The notes below the pieces were generated by a model. It searched no databases and was not told the origin of the DNA. It saw only the letters and a list, made by a program, of their open reading frames with translations. From Epiperipatus broadwayi (taxonomy: Eukaryota; Onychophora; Udeonychophora; Euonychophora; Peripatidae): a stretch of 64,000 nucleotides of DNA. Position numbers and translations under genes: made by a program. How positions within the stretch are numbered: position 1 is the stretch's first letter; each line of letters begins with the position of its first letter. The stretch lies in the NCBI GenBank assembly GCA_028023455.1, contig JAQFVV010006221.1, forward strand, positions 7,671,011 to 7,735,010, in the 5' to 3' direction. Of this stretch, positions 11,875 to 22,963 are shown piece after piece.

Positions 11875-12634
11875 ATATAATATTTCCTCGATTATGTAAA
11901 TATGAATGTTTAATTAATATTAGTTTGATTATTGGCTAACTCGAGAATAAAATCATGAATCTCTTGCATCTCCCTGACCACCGTGCCTAAGGAAATATTT
12001 ACTAATGTCGCATCAGATGCGTTGTTTCGTGGATTGTATTGTGGAACCGATAAACTATGTTCGAACTCAGTACCACAGGTGGCTTCGCTACTCGGTGGTG
12101 CTGCTGTTCTGTATGGTGGTCGAATTCTGCACTATGTTTACGAGTCACACGTTTTCTGACCGTTACAATACTTCCCTATTCTTTTTAAATTCATTTAAAT
12201 AAAGATACAATAAAAAACAAATGCCCCCCAAGATGCATTTCATGCTGAACTAGCACTCATCAGTTGGCCCAGGTCACTATCTCATTTATATCTTTATTAT
12301 ATGAAAAGTATTTATCTAGAGTAAATTGTTACATTTTCATTTACCATTGTTAAGCTTTCTCCACTCACATCTTTGATGCCATCCATTTCTGATAAATACA
12401 ATAAGGACATACTCTCTTATATAAGACCTAAATATATTTAATAGAAATGATAGTGAACAGATATGTCAATTATTTTTTTGGGGGGAATTTAAAATTCACA
12501 TTAAAAGTAAATAATATAAAAAGTGGTGAATGCAACATGTGGTCGAGAGAATAAACAGAGATCAACTTTTAGATAAATAATCAATAAGTGAAATAGAAAA
12601 GTAGAGGAATTAGGCAAGCTAAAACACCAGCTTA
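11875..12634. repeat. Second copy of the ~755-bp duplicated block
   Basis: Near-identical to 10287-11041, including the truncated 3' end of LTR C and the whole family-3b hammerhead. The junctions are abrupt: upstream the sequence is unrelated, and downstream both copies share cagctta and then diverge. A local tandem duplication followed by loss is the simplest reading. Confidence 0.85.
12228..12267 (-). ncRNA. Hammerhead ribozyme motif, family 3b, duplicated copy
   Basis: Same architecture as the motif at 10640-10679, carried by the duplicated block: CCAA 12267-12264, CTGATGA 12263-12257, stem II ending AGCAT, GAA, ATGCAT and a predicted cleavage after C at 12232, then TTGG. The core is unchanged since the duplication. 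Confidence 0.7.
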
Positions 12635-12711
12635 AAAAATAGACAATAAATAAGTAAATAATGGCATGGAGTGGCTACGAGTCCTATGGTATTGTATTTT
12701 GACATTTATAA

Positions 12712-15426
12712 TGAAACAGTAAGGTCTGCTTTGCAGATCTTCGTTTCACCTTTTCTCACCTACTTCCTACCTTCATACCTTAGTTTGAACCCCAATCTAT
12801 CGTAGTATGTCTGCAATACACTTATATACCGAAAATCCCGCCTAATTTTAAACCACGAGCACAATGCTCGTATTATATATGTAACTTATTCCCAAATAAA
12901 ATATTAGGAATTATGTATTTGTTCACATAATTTACATTTATTAAAAAGTAAGTTATATAAGTCGTAATTGCACACACACTATGATATCCATTTTAAAACA
13001 TATCAAAATTATAAATTGTTAGTTATTTTGTTTGTATCTATTTACAAATATATTACCGTCGTAATATATGTTGATTTAAAATAAAATTCATTTAGTAAAT
13101 ATTCGTTTAGTAGATAGATTCAAATATTACAATTTAAAATAAAATAATTTTCGTTTTATTTAATAAAAATCATCCCAAATATTTCTGTTAAAATAAATGA
13201 GGGACAATAGTTTAATTATATAAGTTGTCTAAAAACAGCAGCTGTCCACTTAAGTTTTCTTTAATTAGTAGCAGTAATTTTAATTATATCTAGTTTGTAA
13301 TTCGAATGTCGATGGGGAAGTTAACAAAAGGAATTAATTAATGTTGAATTCCTTTAGACATTCGGATAGATTTAATTACAGCAGATAAGTCCAATAATTT
13401 TGTATGCCCCAGGACAAATCTATTGTTAAATTTTACTATAAAAAGGATGTTTTTTTTTTGTTCACCATTCTAAGCTATTCTAAGCTCTGAAAGGTCTAAG
13501 CTTTTAAAGAATTCTGAGTTGTCTAAAAGTTTTTGAGTTGTTCTAAAATTCTAATAATTTGCTAACCTTGACATGTCCAAGTAGAGGCGTTTAAGATGGC
13601 TATGTCCCATCGGAATAGCCAGCCGCTGCTCCATACCATCAAAAAATTATCACACGGATCCCGGAAATGCTGCTGCCGCTGCCAAATTAGAACATTCCAG
13701 ATTTTGCTGCTGAATTATAAAACCTGCCGAACATCTACCTGTAAATGCTTCTCCAGAGGTAACCTAAATTAACCCAAGAGCTCTTGTGATCACTAACTAA
13801 CATGCTATAGCTATTTAACATTGTTTTCTTATATTTCACAACTTCATTATGTATTTCTTTCATGTATTTAAATATACTCAACATTTTGCTCTATCCTTGG
13901 GTTAATATTTTCTATTTATAAAGCTTTCTTTTATTTTATTATGATAATGTGTCAGAATCATCTTTGACCGAGTGAACTATTCCCTCTATTGAAAATAAGA
14001 CGCCGCTATTAAGGCATATTTTAAATTTATAATTTTCCAATTTTATTGTCTTGCAAATCACTCGTTCGAGGGCGATTCTTTTCTTTAATGTAACATAATC
14101 ACATAGTTTAAAATCTACATGTTATTGATTTTAATCTAATATAAGAGTATGTGCGAAGTCAATGATTAAATGTGTCCCCAAATGCATGATTGCGTATATA
14201 AATCTATACTTACTTTTCAAACCCCCAAGCATGCATGTTCTTATTTTAATTACCGTGTTCTACTTTAATTATAAAGTTCATCATTGATGTCGAGAATGTG
14301 CGGACCCTTTTAAATCAATTTCAGGGAATTTGATTGGGCATTTCTCTTAATACAAGTAAAACCCATTTAGTATGCTTTTATATACACTAGTCTCGTATTG
14401 CTGGTACATGAATTGGTTGTTGAGACCGCTTTGTTTTTATTTTCCAAGGATTCTTTACACAGCAAAGTCCGTTCTTTCACTCATTGCAATTTTCCAGGCA
14501 GAGGGTGTTCACAAATGGCACCCCTGGGAATTGGGCGCAATCGTCGCACAGTCGCTAAGTTTCGGCTGTTTTGTCAAAATACTTTCCTATGGGTTAGCGG
14601 CGAGATGCCCTCCGTAATTATTCCGGATCTTCATATTGTTTCATTTTATATTTATTTTACAAAGCATCCGTGGCTTGAACGGGTCACACCCTCCAACTTT
14701 ATAAATTCACTATCAGCAATACTGACCTCCCAATACAAATCTATTATTATTCTCAAATAAATGCTTTGATCCCATTCCCACATTTGCTTAGTGAGCTTTA
14801 GTCCGTTACTATTCTCGAAATCAATAAATATTTTAGAACATTTAATTTCCAATATTGTCTTAAACTTGTCTATTTACTCAAAGCACCTCGCACATGTTCC
14901 TATCTTGTCAAGCACATTATCGTAATGCTATTAGCCCGAGGAATAGAATATATCACTCTGTTTTAAAATCTTTTGTCATTGCTGAAATATAAATGCCAAC
15001 AATTATTTAATACGCGTCCCTGTCTCATATAAGCAGACAGTGGCATTATATATATATTTATCTAAATAAATTGTGTGAAATTATTTTAAACTAAATTTTA
15101 TCTCTTATTTTATTTGATTCCTATCACTGTCTTGGTCTATATATATATATTTTCTGCATTTCTTATGTAAATCCATAGACGTTAATTAGCCACCCAAACT
15201 TATCTTAGTATAGAGTCTTTTGTTTCTCCCTGACCACCAGGCACCGGTAAAAGGTTATACTAGTTGTAGCATCAGATGCGTTATCACGCAGGTGGCACTG
15301 TGAAATTTGGACTTTAGATTCGAACTTAGTATATCTAGAAGGCAACCCCTCCTAGAATGTTCAGTTTAGTGTCTGGGGTTTGAATTATGCAGTGTGTTAG
15401 CGAGATAGACGATTCTGACCGTTACA
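12712..15426 (+). mobile_element. Long solo LTR-like element, copy B
   Basis: TGAAACAGTAAGG at the left end, CTGACCGTTACA at the right end, length 2715 bp, perfect 4-bp target duplication ATAA (12708-12711 and 15427-15430). It is collinear with copy A. The flanking duplication argues that B is solo rather than the 5' LTR of the gag-like ORF that starts 34 bp downstream. Frames at 14372-14617 and 14398-14760 overlap each other and differ in length from those in copy A, so I treat them as non-coding. Confidence 0.75.
13437..13446 (+). promoter_or_regulatory. TATA box of LTR copy B
   Basis: TATAAAAAGG is at the same relative position as the TATA box of copy A (2326), preceded in both by cttattgttaaatt-like sequence. 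It is followed by T-rich sequence and a run of short aagct/ttctaag repeats at about 13470-13550. Confidence 0.55.
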
Positions 15427-15459
15427 ATAAGTATAAAGTTTTTTTTTTAATAATTACTT

Positions 15460-17374
15460 ATGTTATTTAGAAGTGGATTAATATTTGGAAGTAAAATTTA
15501 TAGAGACTATAGAAGGGACATTAGAGTCAGTGTTGTTGAAGGGGAAAGTGATATTAATAATAGCAATGAGGAAGGGTCTTTATCAATCCAAACTCCTGGG
15601 GGTCTATTATGGAGAGAATCAATCCTCACAGAGACAAGGAAAAGCCAAATAGCTTTTCAAAAGCAAGAAGTCCCCACTGATGAGATTATTCAAGCATCTG
15701 AAAGTAAAGTAGTACATGATACTGAAAATATTTCCATTACGCCACAAATGTTTCAAGAAATGATGAACAAAATAATGATGGCCCATATGAATAGTATCAA
15801 CATGGATATCAACAACTTGGAGGCAAAAATGGATAAGAATGTGAGCAACTTGGAGGCAAACATGAGCAACTTGGAAGCAAAAATGGCAAACAAAATGGAT
15901 ATCAATAGCATGAATATTGATCTGAAAACCAAGATGGAAAGTATGAAAACAGAAATGAAAACTGAAATAGGTAGTTTAGAATCAAACATGAGTAGCATGA
16001 GCAATGATCTAAACAGTAAGATGGATAATATGAAGGCAGATATGAATAGTATGGAGGTGAAAATCAATGCTAATATCGAATCCAGCATAAACAGCATAGA
16101 GACAAAAATAAACACTAGCAAGTGTAGTAAAATGTATGCCATGAGGGATGATATGAATATTAAGTTAGAGAGTATGGCAATGAGATGATTTTAGCAAGAT
16201 TGAAATAGAGCTAAAAGAAAAGATATGTCTTTTGAGAGAAGAATTGAAAGGAGATGTGAATAGGGTAGAAGGACGAATGAAGGCAGAAATAGAGAAAGAT
16301 GAGGCATTACCAACCCCGAAAATAAACTCCATTGAGATAAACCTAAGTAATGATATAATGCAAATTAAGGCTAGCAGCCAATGCCAAGAACCCAAAACTT
16401 ACCCTGAGCACAAGGTCTGTGAATGTAATGATGACATCCAGAACAAATCACCAATAGTTCAGATTAACTATTCAGATGGATCTACCAACCAAGAATCCAT
16501 GAATAATGGATTCCACACATGCCAGAAGATGCAAGTCATTGGGACAAAGCAGAGTGATGACATAGAGAATCATCATAGCACTGTTGAAATGATGAAACTT
16601 GATATGCAAAACTTAGAAAGAAAGATGGATAAAAGTAAAGCAGAGATTCTTTATGACACAAAAACATTGGTGATATCCACAGAAGTCCAATTGACAACTC
16701 CACATATGAGTAACATGGAATTTGATTTAGATTATGAAGTTCAGGAGACTGGAAAAAGACATTCTGATGATATTTTAGAATATCAAGGGAAATTGAACCC
16801 TCATAATCTTCTGTTAGTAAACAAGTCAAACAACATACCTGCAATGGGAAAATAATTCATAACTGCTGAGTTGGAAGAAATAATCCCAAATACTTTACAA
16901 GCCAATTCTGAAAACATTATACTTAATCCACACATAAACATGCAATGTGTTGGAAGTATTATGGATGAATACATAGAAGAAAGTACAAAAGCAGATGGAT
17001 TGGATATATACTTGAAATCGTTGCACCACATACATATGCATTATCAAAGCAACAAACATGACACTAAAAAACTAGGTGACAATCATCGAAATGAAGCATT
17101 ACCAATCATAATGGCTGTATTAAGAAATTGTTCTCATAGGATGATTGTGTATAAAGACAAAAACACCATAAATATATTTCATCATCTCAAATGTGTATTA
17201 TGGCACATTAATTCTTCATCTGATGAAGTTGATCAAAATAGGAAAAATCATTGGATAATGATGGAAAATAACCCACCACAATCGATTAAACAGAAAAGTT
17301 TCTGGTATAACAAGTTATGCAATGCATACAAAGGCCCATTTACATACATTAGGCATGTGAATGACAATGTGTAA
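15460..17374 (+). pseudogene. Gag-like coiled-coil ORF of an LTR retrotransposon, broken
   Basis: The frame 15460-16188 (242 codons) starts MLFRSGLIFGSK. From about residue 90 it becomes a Met/Asn/Lys/Glu-rich repetitive coiled coil with recurring NLEAKM, MKTEMKTE and MDNMKADMN blocks. A frameshift near 16190 moves it to another frame (16232-16855), and a TAA at 16853 followed by a short gap leads into 16871-17374 in that same frame. Reading across these breaks gives roughly 640 codons. Long coiled-coil N-terminal gag proteins are common in invertebrate Gypsy-like elements. There is no zinc knuckle, protease or reverse transcriptase; pol must have been deleted before the integrase tail at 17.8 kb. 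Assignment as gag rests on composition and context, not on a domain. Confidence 0.55.
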
Positions 17375-17813
17375 AAGGAAAAGCACATGTTAGGGAAGAA
17401 CCTTCAAAGATTGCAGGCCATTGGAACATGTAAAAGGACTATGGATAGAAATTGAATCCACTATGATTTTGTAAAAAGATAATAGATTTATATGTACATA
17501 GAAAATTTGGACAATGATACAGATACTGACAAAGAAAAAGACCTGCCAAAGATATGTCATAAATAAAGACACTCATTTGTCATATTAAACTTAGTTTTTT
17601 ATTATTATTTCCCTAAATGTAGAATGTTAACCTACTGAGTCACTTAAGTGAATATAAGTTGTAAGCTAACAGAAGTCTGAGACTGATATATAAATTTATT
17701 TAGTATTCTAATATGGAGTGCATCAAATAATCATAAATATTGTGAAGACAATTCCATAGCTACTAAATCAGGGACTAATAAAGGATATAGTGCAAGCCTG
17801 AGAATGACTTAAT

Positions 17814-18077
17814 ATGAAAGAAAATCATAGAAATGAGAATGTAAGGTCTAAACATAAATTCAGAATTGGAGACAGAGTGCTAATAAAAACTCCACATCCT
17901 AGTAAACTGCAGGAAGGTAAGTATCATAAGTTTAGTAATACATATAGGGGACCATATACCATTGTTAAACAACCAGCTTCTAATGCATTTTGCGTAAACC
18001 AATGAGGAGAGGTCCGAAGCACATATAATGTCTGTATCTTAAAGCCTTATTTTGGTGTTAATAATAATTTAGGATAA
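17814..18077 (+). pseudogene. Integrase C-terminal fragment (Gypsy-like)
   Basis: The translation contains KFRIGDRVLIKTPHPSK, then KYHKFSNTYRGPYTIVK. This is the pattern (GDRV...K...GPY.IVK) of the C-terminal DNA-binding region of Gypsy-type retrotransposon integrases. A TGA at 18003 interrupts the frame, which then continues TYNVCILKPYFGVNNN to a TAA at 18075. It is the remaining 3' end of pol. It lies 440 bp after the gag-like frame, so most of pol is missing. Codon use is AT-rich like its surroundings. Confidence 0.65.
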
Positions 18078-18592
18078 TATCAGAAAAATGTTAACATTGC
18101 TGAGATATATATAAAAAATGGGTAAATTGTAAAAATAGCAGATGCAATGTATAATATATATGTGTGTATAAACACACACATAGTACAGGGTTAGGGATAT
18201 TAAGTTTGATGAGGGTATTTCCCAAGTAACACTTTGATGCAATCATGGGAATATCTAGAGGCTAACTTAAACAAACATGTTTTGATATTTGGCTAGACCT
18301 TCAAAATACAATAAGCCTCAAAGGAGCATGGAGAAGATTAGCAAATAAATAATTTTATGTGCCTTCTGTAACAGAGACCCATTCTTGGTTATGCCTTGAT
18401 TATAAAACCATCAAAGCTCTAAATCCATCACACAATTTGAACTTCTCAAAACCAGCTGTTAAATAATAAAAAAATGTTAGAAAGTCAAGAAATTGACATG
18501 GCAATCCTTCACCAAACCCAAAACAGTCATACATTCTTAACATACTTATAAATGCTAAAATTTAAAATCCAGTTTAAAATTTTAACTCTGTT
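18078..18592. other. Untranslated 3' internal region of the LTR element
   Basis: It lies between the integrase stop and the polypurine tract. It contains a short gtgtgt/acacac hairpin (about 18158-18182) and no open frame that I trust. Confidence 0.4.
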
Positions 18593-18952
18593 AAGAAGGG
18601 GGTGTTGTAAGAGATGGCTTACAACCAACCTTCACACATGTCACAGTTTTTTAATGTTTGAATTCAGACCAAGTGTTAGGCACACAAAATATCCTACATA
18701 CCTGCTTATACACATGAAGTATATACATACATAAACATACATATAAACTAATGTTTGTCTATTTGTAGAAATTAATGTTTTTTTCTTCATTTAATATCAT
18801 TAACTAAAATAATAATTAATTGACTTATAGGACAGACACAATCAAAGGTCAAAATTTATATGAGGTCAAAATAATTGCTAAGTGATCAAGTTTGGAATAA
18901 TGAAGACTAAATATAATAATAATGTTATATATATATATATTAAGTTGTAACA
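18593..18952 (+). mobile_element. Polypurine tract and probable 3' LTR of the 15.4-18.9-kb element
   Basis: aagaaggggg (18593-18602) is a polypurine tract placed directly before TGTTGTAAGAG (18603), as at the start of a 3' LTR. A matching inverted end, TTGTAACA, closes at 18952, giving a ~350-bp LTR. The right end is less certain than the left. I found no matching 5' LTR upstream. Confidence 0.5.
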
Positions 18953-19312
18953 ATAGGTTTTAGATAGCACGAGAAACAATCTAGCATTTTCTTCACTTGT
19001 GGACTAACAAATAAATCAACAGCACATAAAAAAGTTTTTTTTTAAAAAAAAAATGTTCAGCATTTAAAAAGGAAAGAAAACAGTAAGAATATGTATTTTA
19101 AAATTTAATGTCAATAGTTTAAAATTAATACAAAATCTTTATAATTTGGATAGAAGGAAATTAGAAATTTAAACTTTACTTTATAATTAGCAGGAATGAA
19201 CTAGTGATTTGATTTATTTTGCAAGATTGAATTCGTTATTATGGAAATAATGCAAAGGAAATGTGAAACTACTAAAAATTGACTTTTTTTCTAAAGCTAT
19301 TTTTATGTATAT
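18953..19312. other. AT-rich spacer
   Basis: Contains A and T homopolymer runs (about 19025-19053) and no supported feature. Confidence 0.5.
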
Positions 19313-19960
19313 TTAACCCTTTCAACGATGATTATATAATTGGCCGAATGAGTTAAAAATCAAAGCTTTTAATTGGCCAACTCACAACTTTAACAAAATC
19401 AATTATTAAAATAGATTCACTTTAATAATATAAATACGTTACTTTCATTTGTAAAAAGTATATTTCTAATTTGTTCCCATTGTGAAGTAAACGAAAGTCT
19501 TTTCAAAAATAAAATTTGATTTATAATTTAAAAAATATTCAATTGCGGTGAAATAAAAGTAACCGCTATTTTGACCAACCAAAGACATTTCTTTTTTTTT
19601 TCACTTTTACGTTACGATAAAAATGTAGCAATAAATAAATAATTCTTGGTAACATCTTAACTATTTTTCTAAAATAATTTGATTTTTAGTATTATTTTAT
19701 CAATAATAATTTGTAATTCAATTCAAATATTGTTTAAAATGTTGTAAACGTTCATTTATCATTTTCAAAATAAAATACAAAATGACTGTAACTTTTTACT
19801 TTTTGGCAGCCATTGCCCTTTTTGACAGAAGTTTGACAGCCAATAAGATTCAAGAAAAGGTGGTGAGAAGGCGGTGCTTTGGTTTTGTTTGACATATATG
19901 GGCATTTTTATTGATTTTTTACTTGTAAAATAATTCTGAAGAGGGCACCATCTTACAGAA
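19313..19960. repeat. ~650-bp dispersed repeat, copy 1, beginning TTAACCC
   Basis: Collinear with 28239-28903: both begin TTAACCCTT, share ttaattggccaactcacaa, aaaagtatatt, the ttttctaaaataattt block, a CCAAT-rich stretch (gccaataag here, gccaatcag there), and end ttacttgtaaaataattc plus agagggca and catcttacagaa. A TTAA followed by CCC at the terminus recalls a piggyBac-type end, but no matching right terminus is seen. The short minus-strand frame 19989-19765 is not conserved between copies. Confidence 0.65.
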
Positions 19961-22872
19961 TTTTTTTTTTTTCTAAAAAGTGACGTCAAAACCGTAAATT
20001 TAGCGCAAAAACTAAGCTATTTACAGTGATTTCAAGTTTCCTCGTTTAAAACCGAGCCGATCAGGCTAAAGATTAAGCCACAATTAAATAATAATTATAA
20101 AGGAATCATTACAATGTGTGTAGGGTAAAAAACAAATATCAGCAGTGTTCCAAAGCTAGCTTTGATGTTATTATAAAATTATCCATCAAAATGTCTATTT
20201 TACAAAGCACTTGAGAACATCAATCTTCAATGGATTTATGCTATATGTTCAGAAGAGATGATTGGTATGTGTTTGTTTTAACCAAGTAGCATGAAATATA
20301 TAAATATCAACAGAGTTGGTGAACAGGAACATTATGCATGAAGATTGACATTTAAGTTTATAAACTCTTAACTGTGAACAACATGGTTGCTTTCCTCAGA
20401 ATATATATATTTTTGATTCATGTGATTTTTTTTATTTTTTTTGTTTTATATTTATTTGAAATTTCATGTATTGAGATTTATTTATTTATTTGTGTATTCA
20501 AGTTTCATTTTCAAATTCGATCACCTGCATTTTGAAAGTGGGAGCAGTGAGTATCATATGTTGATATATAAAGGGGAGTAGGGAACGTAGTCAATAAAAA
20601 TATGTATGATTTTTAATAAAAGTAAATTTACAGATCCCTCTGGAAATTCAACATTGATTCAACATAGTGACCTCAAGTAAGTTTTTTTATATATATTTAA
20701 CATTGAAGGCAAACTTTAGAACAAACAAAACTATATTAATTACTAATAAGTTTTAATAATATCTAATTGTAATTATTTTATTTCTGAGTACATAATTAAT
20801 CAACTCAAATAAATGTTCTTTTTCTTATCTTTCATTAATTTTTATTATGACTTACATACACATATAGATGGCAGTGGGACAATATATATATTTATTTATT
20901 TTTTTAAAAAATGGGTATAGATATATTTACCCCAACCAAGAAATATCATTATAATAATCATATTAGTGGGATAGAGTTAGAATTACTGAACTCTCATTTT
21001 CTTTTATATATCTATTTAGTGAATTATTTAATATCATTTTGTATATACTGTACTTTGAATTATTTGTTTATCTAATGTAAATAAAGATTAAATAAGGACA
21101 GATTTCCAGAATGAAATCTGAATCAGAGAAATTTATTGCATTGAGCAATAAAATGATAGTTAACCACTCTTGTTAAATTAATATTTTTTTTTGTAAATAT
21201 TTATTATTATATGTTTAGATTATTAATAAATGTATTGAGTTGTTTAAACCAATCTGATCTCTGTTTGATTATCGCCATCAGTATTATGCATTCAACTATT
21301 AAAAGTTTCATCACCACTATCATTAAGAATCTACACCATTAAAGGTTTGATGATGATTATCATCATCATTAGGTATTGATCTCCTAATTGATTGATCATC
21401 ATCAATATTTTTTATCTATGCTTATATATAGGCATATTTGGTCAATAATTAAGTAGGTCCATCCCTGAAGAGAGCTGACCGCAAGAACTCCTTGAGTTTG
21501 AATTCTGTGGTGTAATGGGGCCCAGAAAGGGAGATGTAAGGGATATGCATTAGTCTAAATTACATTGAAATATTTTAAGTAAATTAAGAGCTGGTATACT
21601 AAAAGTAGATGTGATTTGGACCTAGGCATTTCATTGTGACATCTTTAGTATCCTATTCGAAGGCTTAGGTCTGACAGTAGTGAGATGAGTTTTATTTGTT
21701 ATATGCCATTCCTGATTCGGTAATATCTAGTGCACTGAAATGAAATGTCAAATCATGGATTTAGGATATGACTTGTTGTAAGTTGTTTGATATATTGTAT
21801 TCAAATCACCCAACTACTGAATCGTATTCACATCATCATATGGTGTACCCCGTGGTTCTGTTATAATATATAGTATTCTAATGTTATATGGTGAGAAAAC
21901 TAACTCCAATCTTTAATAGAAATAAGAAAAGGAAAGATTTTGCCAATCTCTACAATAACGAGATTGGGAGGTGTAAGTAATGAGACTGTTTATAATTTTT
22001 TTTAAAATTACTTCTACATCTATATTTGTTATTAGATATGAACAAGGGCTAAATAATACATTTAGAAATTAAAGGGATATTTTATTAATTTCAAAATATA
22101 TTTAAATAATCAAATATTCTTTCTTTGTTCTTGTTTGTGTAAATTAAATTATGTTTTTATACTTATCAAAGCTTATTACATTATAATATATCAGCTTGAG
22201 GGAACTGTTCTACTTTTGCAATGACTAGTTTGTATGTTTTATAGAATTATATTAATGTGTATTATTTTTGGTAGATTACATACCACATCTGTTAGAGATA
22301 TTTATGGGACTTATAATATACTAGATGTTTTTCATTTATATCATTTTGAGTAATTCTTGATATTTATTGTAGGAATATTCATTTGGATACTACATCTATT
22401 GTAAGTACTCATTTATTTACTAAATGTCAACTGGCTTTATCCAATTTTTTTAAAGATATCCAGTAGGAAGCAATTTAGTTATAATGGTCCCAAATGATTT
22501 AATTTCTTCATATAAGATTTTTCTGTGAATTTAATCAATACCAGTTATTTGATCTCTAAAAACATTTATGAAATTGGTTATATTATACTAAATATTAGTT
22601 TTTATTTGTTATTTATATTGTTTGTTATGCTGTAGTTATTTACTATTGTGGTTGAAGTGCCAAATGCAATATCTGTAAGATTTTAAGATTTTATATTACA
22701 TTCATACATTATGCATTTTATTAGTGTTTTTAGCTGTTATATTTAAATTCCTCGCTCAAGATTTTTCTTATCTGGAATTTATATCATGGTATTATACATT
22801 TATTGTTTGTTTCATAATAAATAAAATAAATAAATTATTATTATTACTATTATTACCACTGCTAGCTGCTAG
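19961..22872. other. AT-rich region with no recognisable gene
   Basis: I see simple ATC/ATG-rich sequence (about 21290-21410) and AT microsatellites. The patch 21450-21560 has a B-box-like gagtttgaattctg and may be an old SINE. There is no supported coding region. Confidence 0.45.
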
Positions 22873-22875
22873 CTG

Positions 22876-22941
<66 letters not shown>

Positions 22942-22963
22942 TTATTATTATTATTATTATTAC
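22873..22963. repeat. Trinucleotide microsatellite (CTA)n then (TTA)n
   Basis: About twenty CTA units are followed by about seven TTA units, preceded by three ctgctag units. The frame running through it encodes a poly-tyrosine run and is an artefact of the repeat. Confidence 0.95.

Noticed and set aside
10417-12202. Two nearly identical 65-codon frames (10417-10614 and 12005-12202) suggesting a conserved gene
   Set aside because: They lie in the duplicated 3' end of LTR copy C; their similarity reflects recent duplication, and copies A and B do not keep the frame.
14372-14760. Overlapping frames inside LTR copy B that resemble one in copy A
   Set aside because: Length and frame differ between copies A and B because of indels, so selection on a protein is unlikely.
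1583-15426. Copies A and B as the two LTRs of one 13.8-kb element
   Set aside because: Each has its own matching 4-bp target duplication and the outer flanks (CCAT left, ATAA right) do not match; the sequence between them lacks gag-pol.
15753-16142. 129-codon minus-strand frame rich in Ile/Leu/Phe
   Set aside because: It is the antisense shadow of the repetitive gag-like coiled coil.
15675-17225. CTGATGA strings in the gag-like region (about 15675 and 17220) as further hammerheads
   Set aside because: No GAA box, stem II or cleavage site follows at the required spacing; chance matches.
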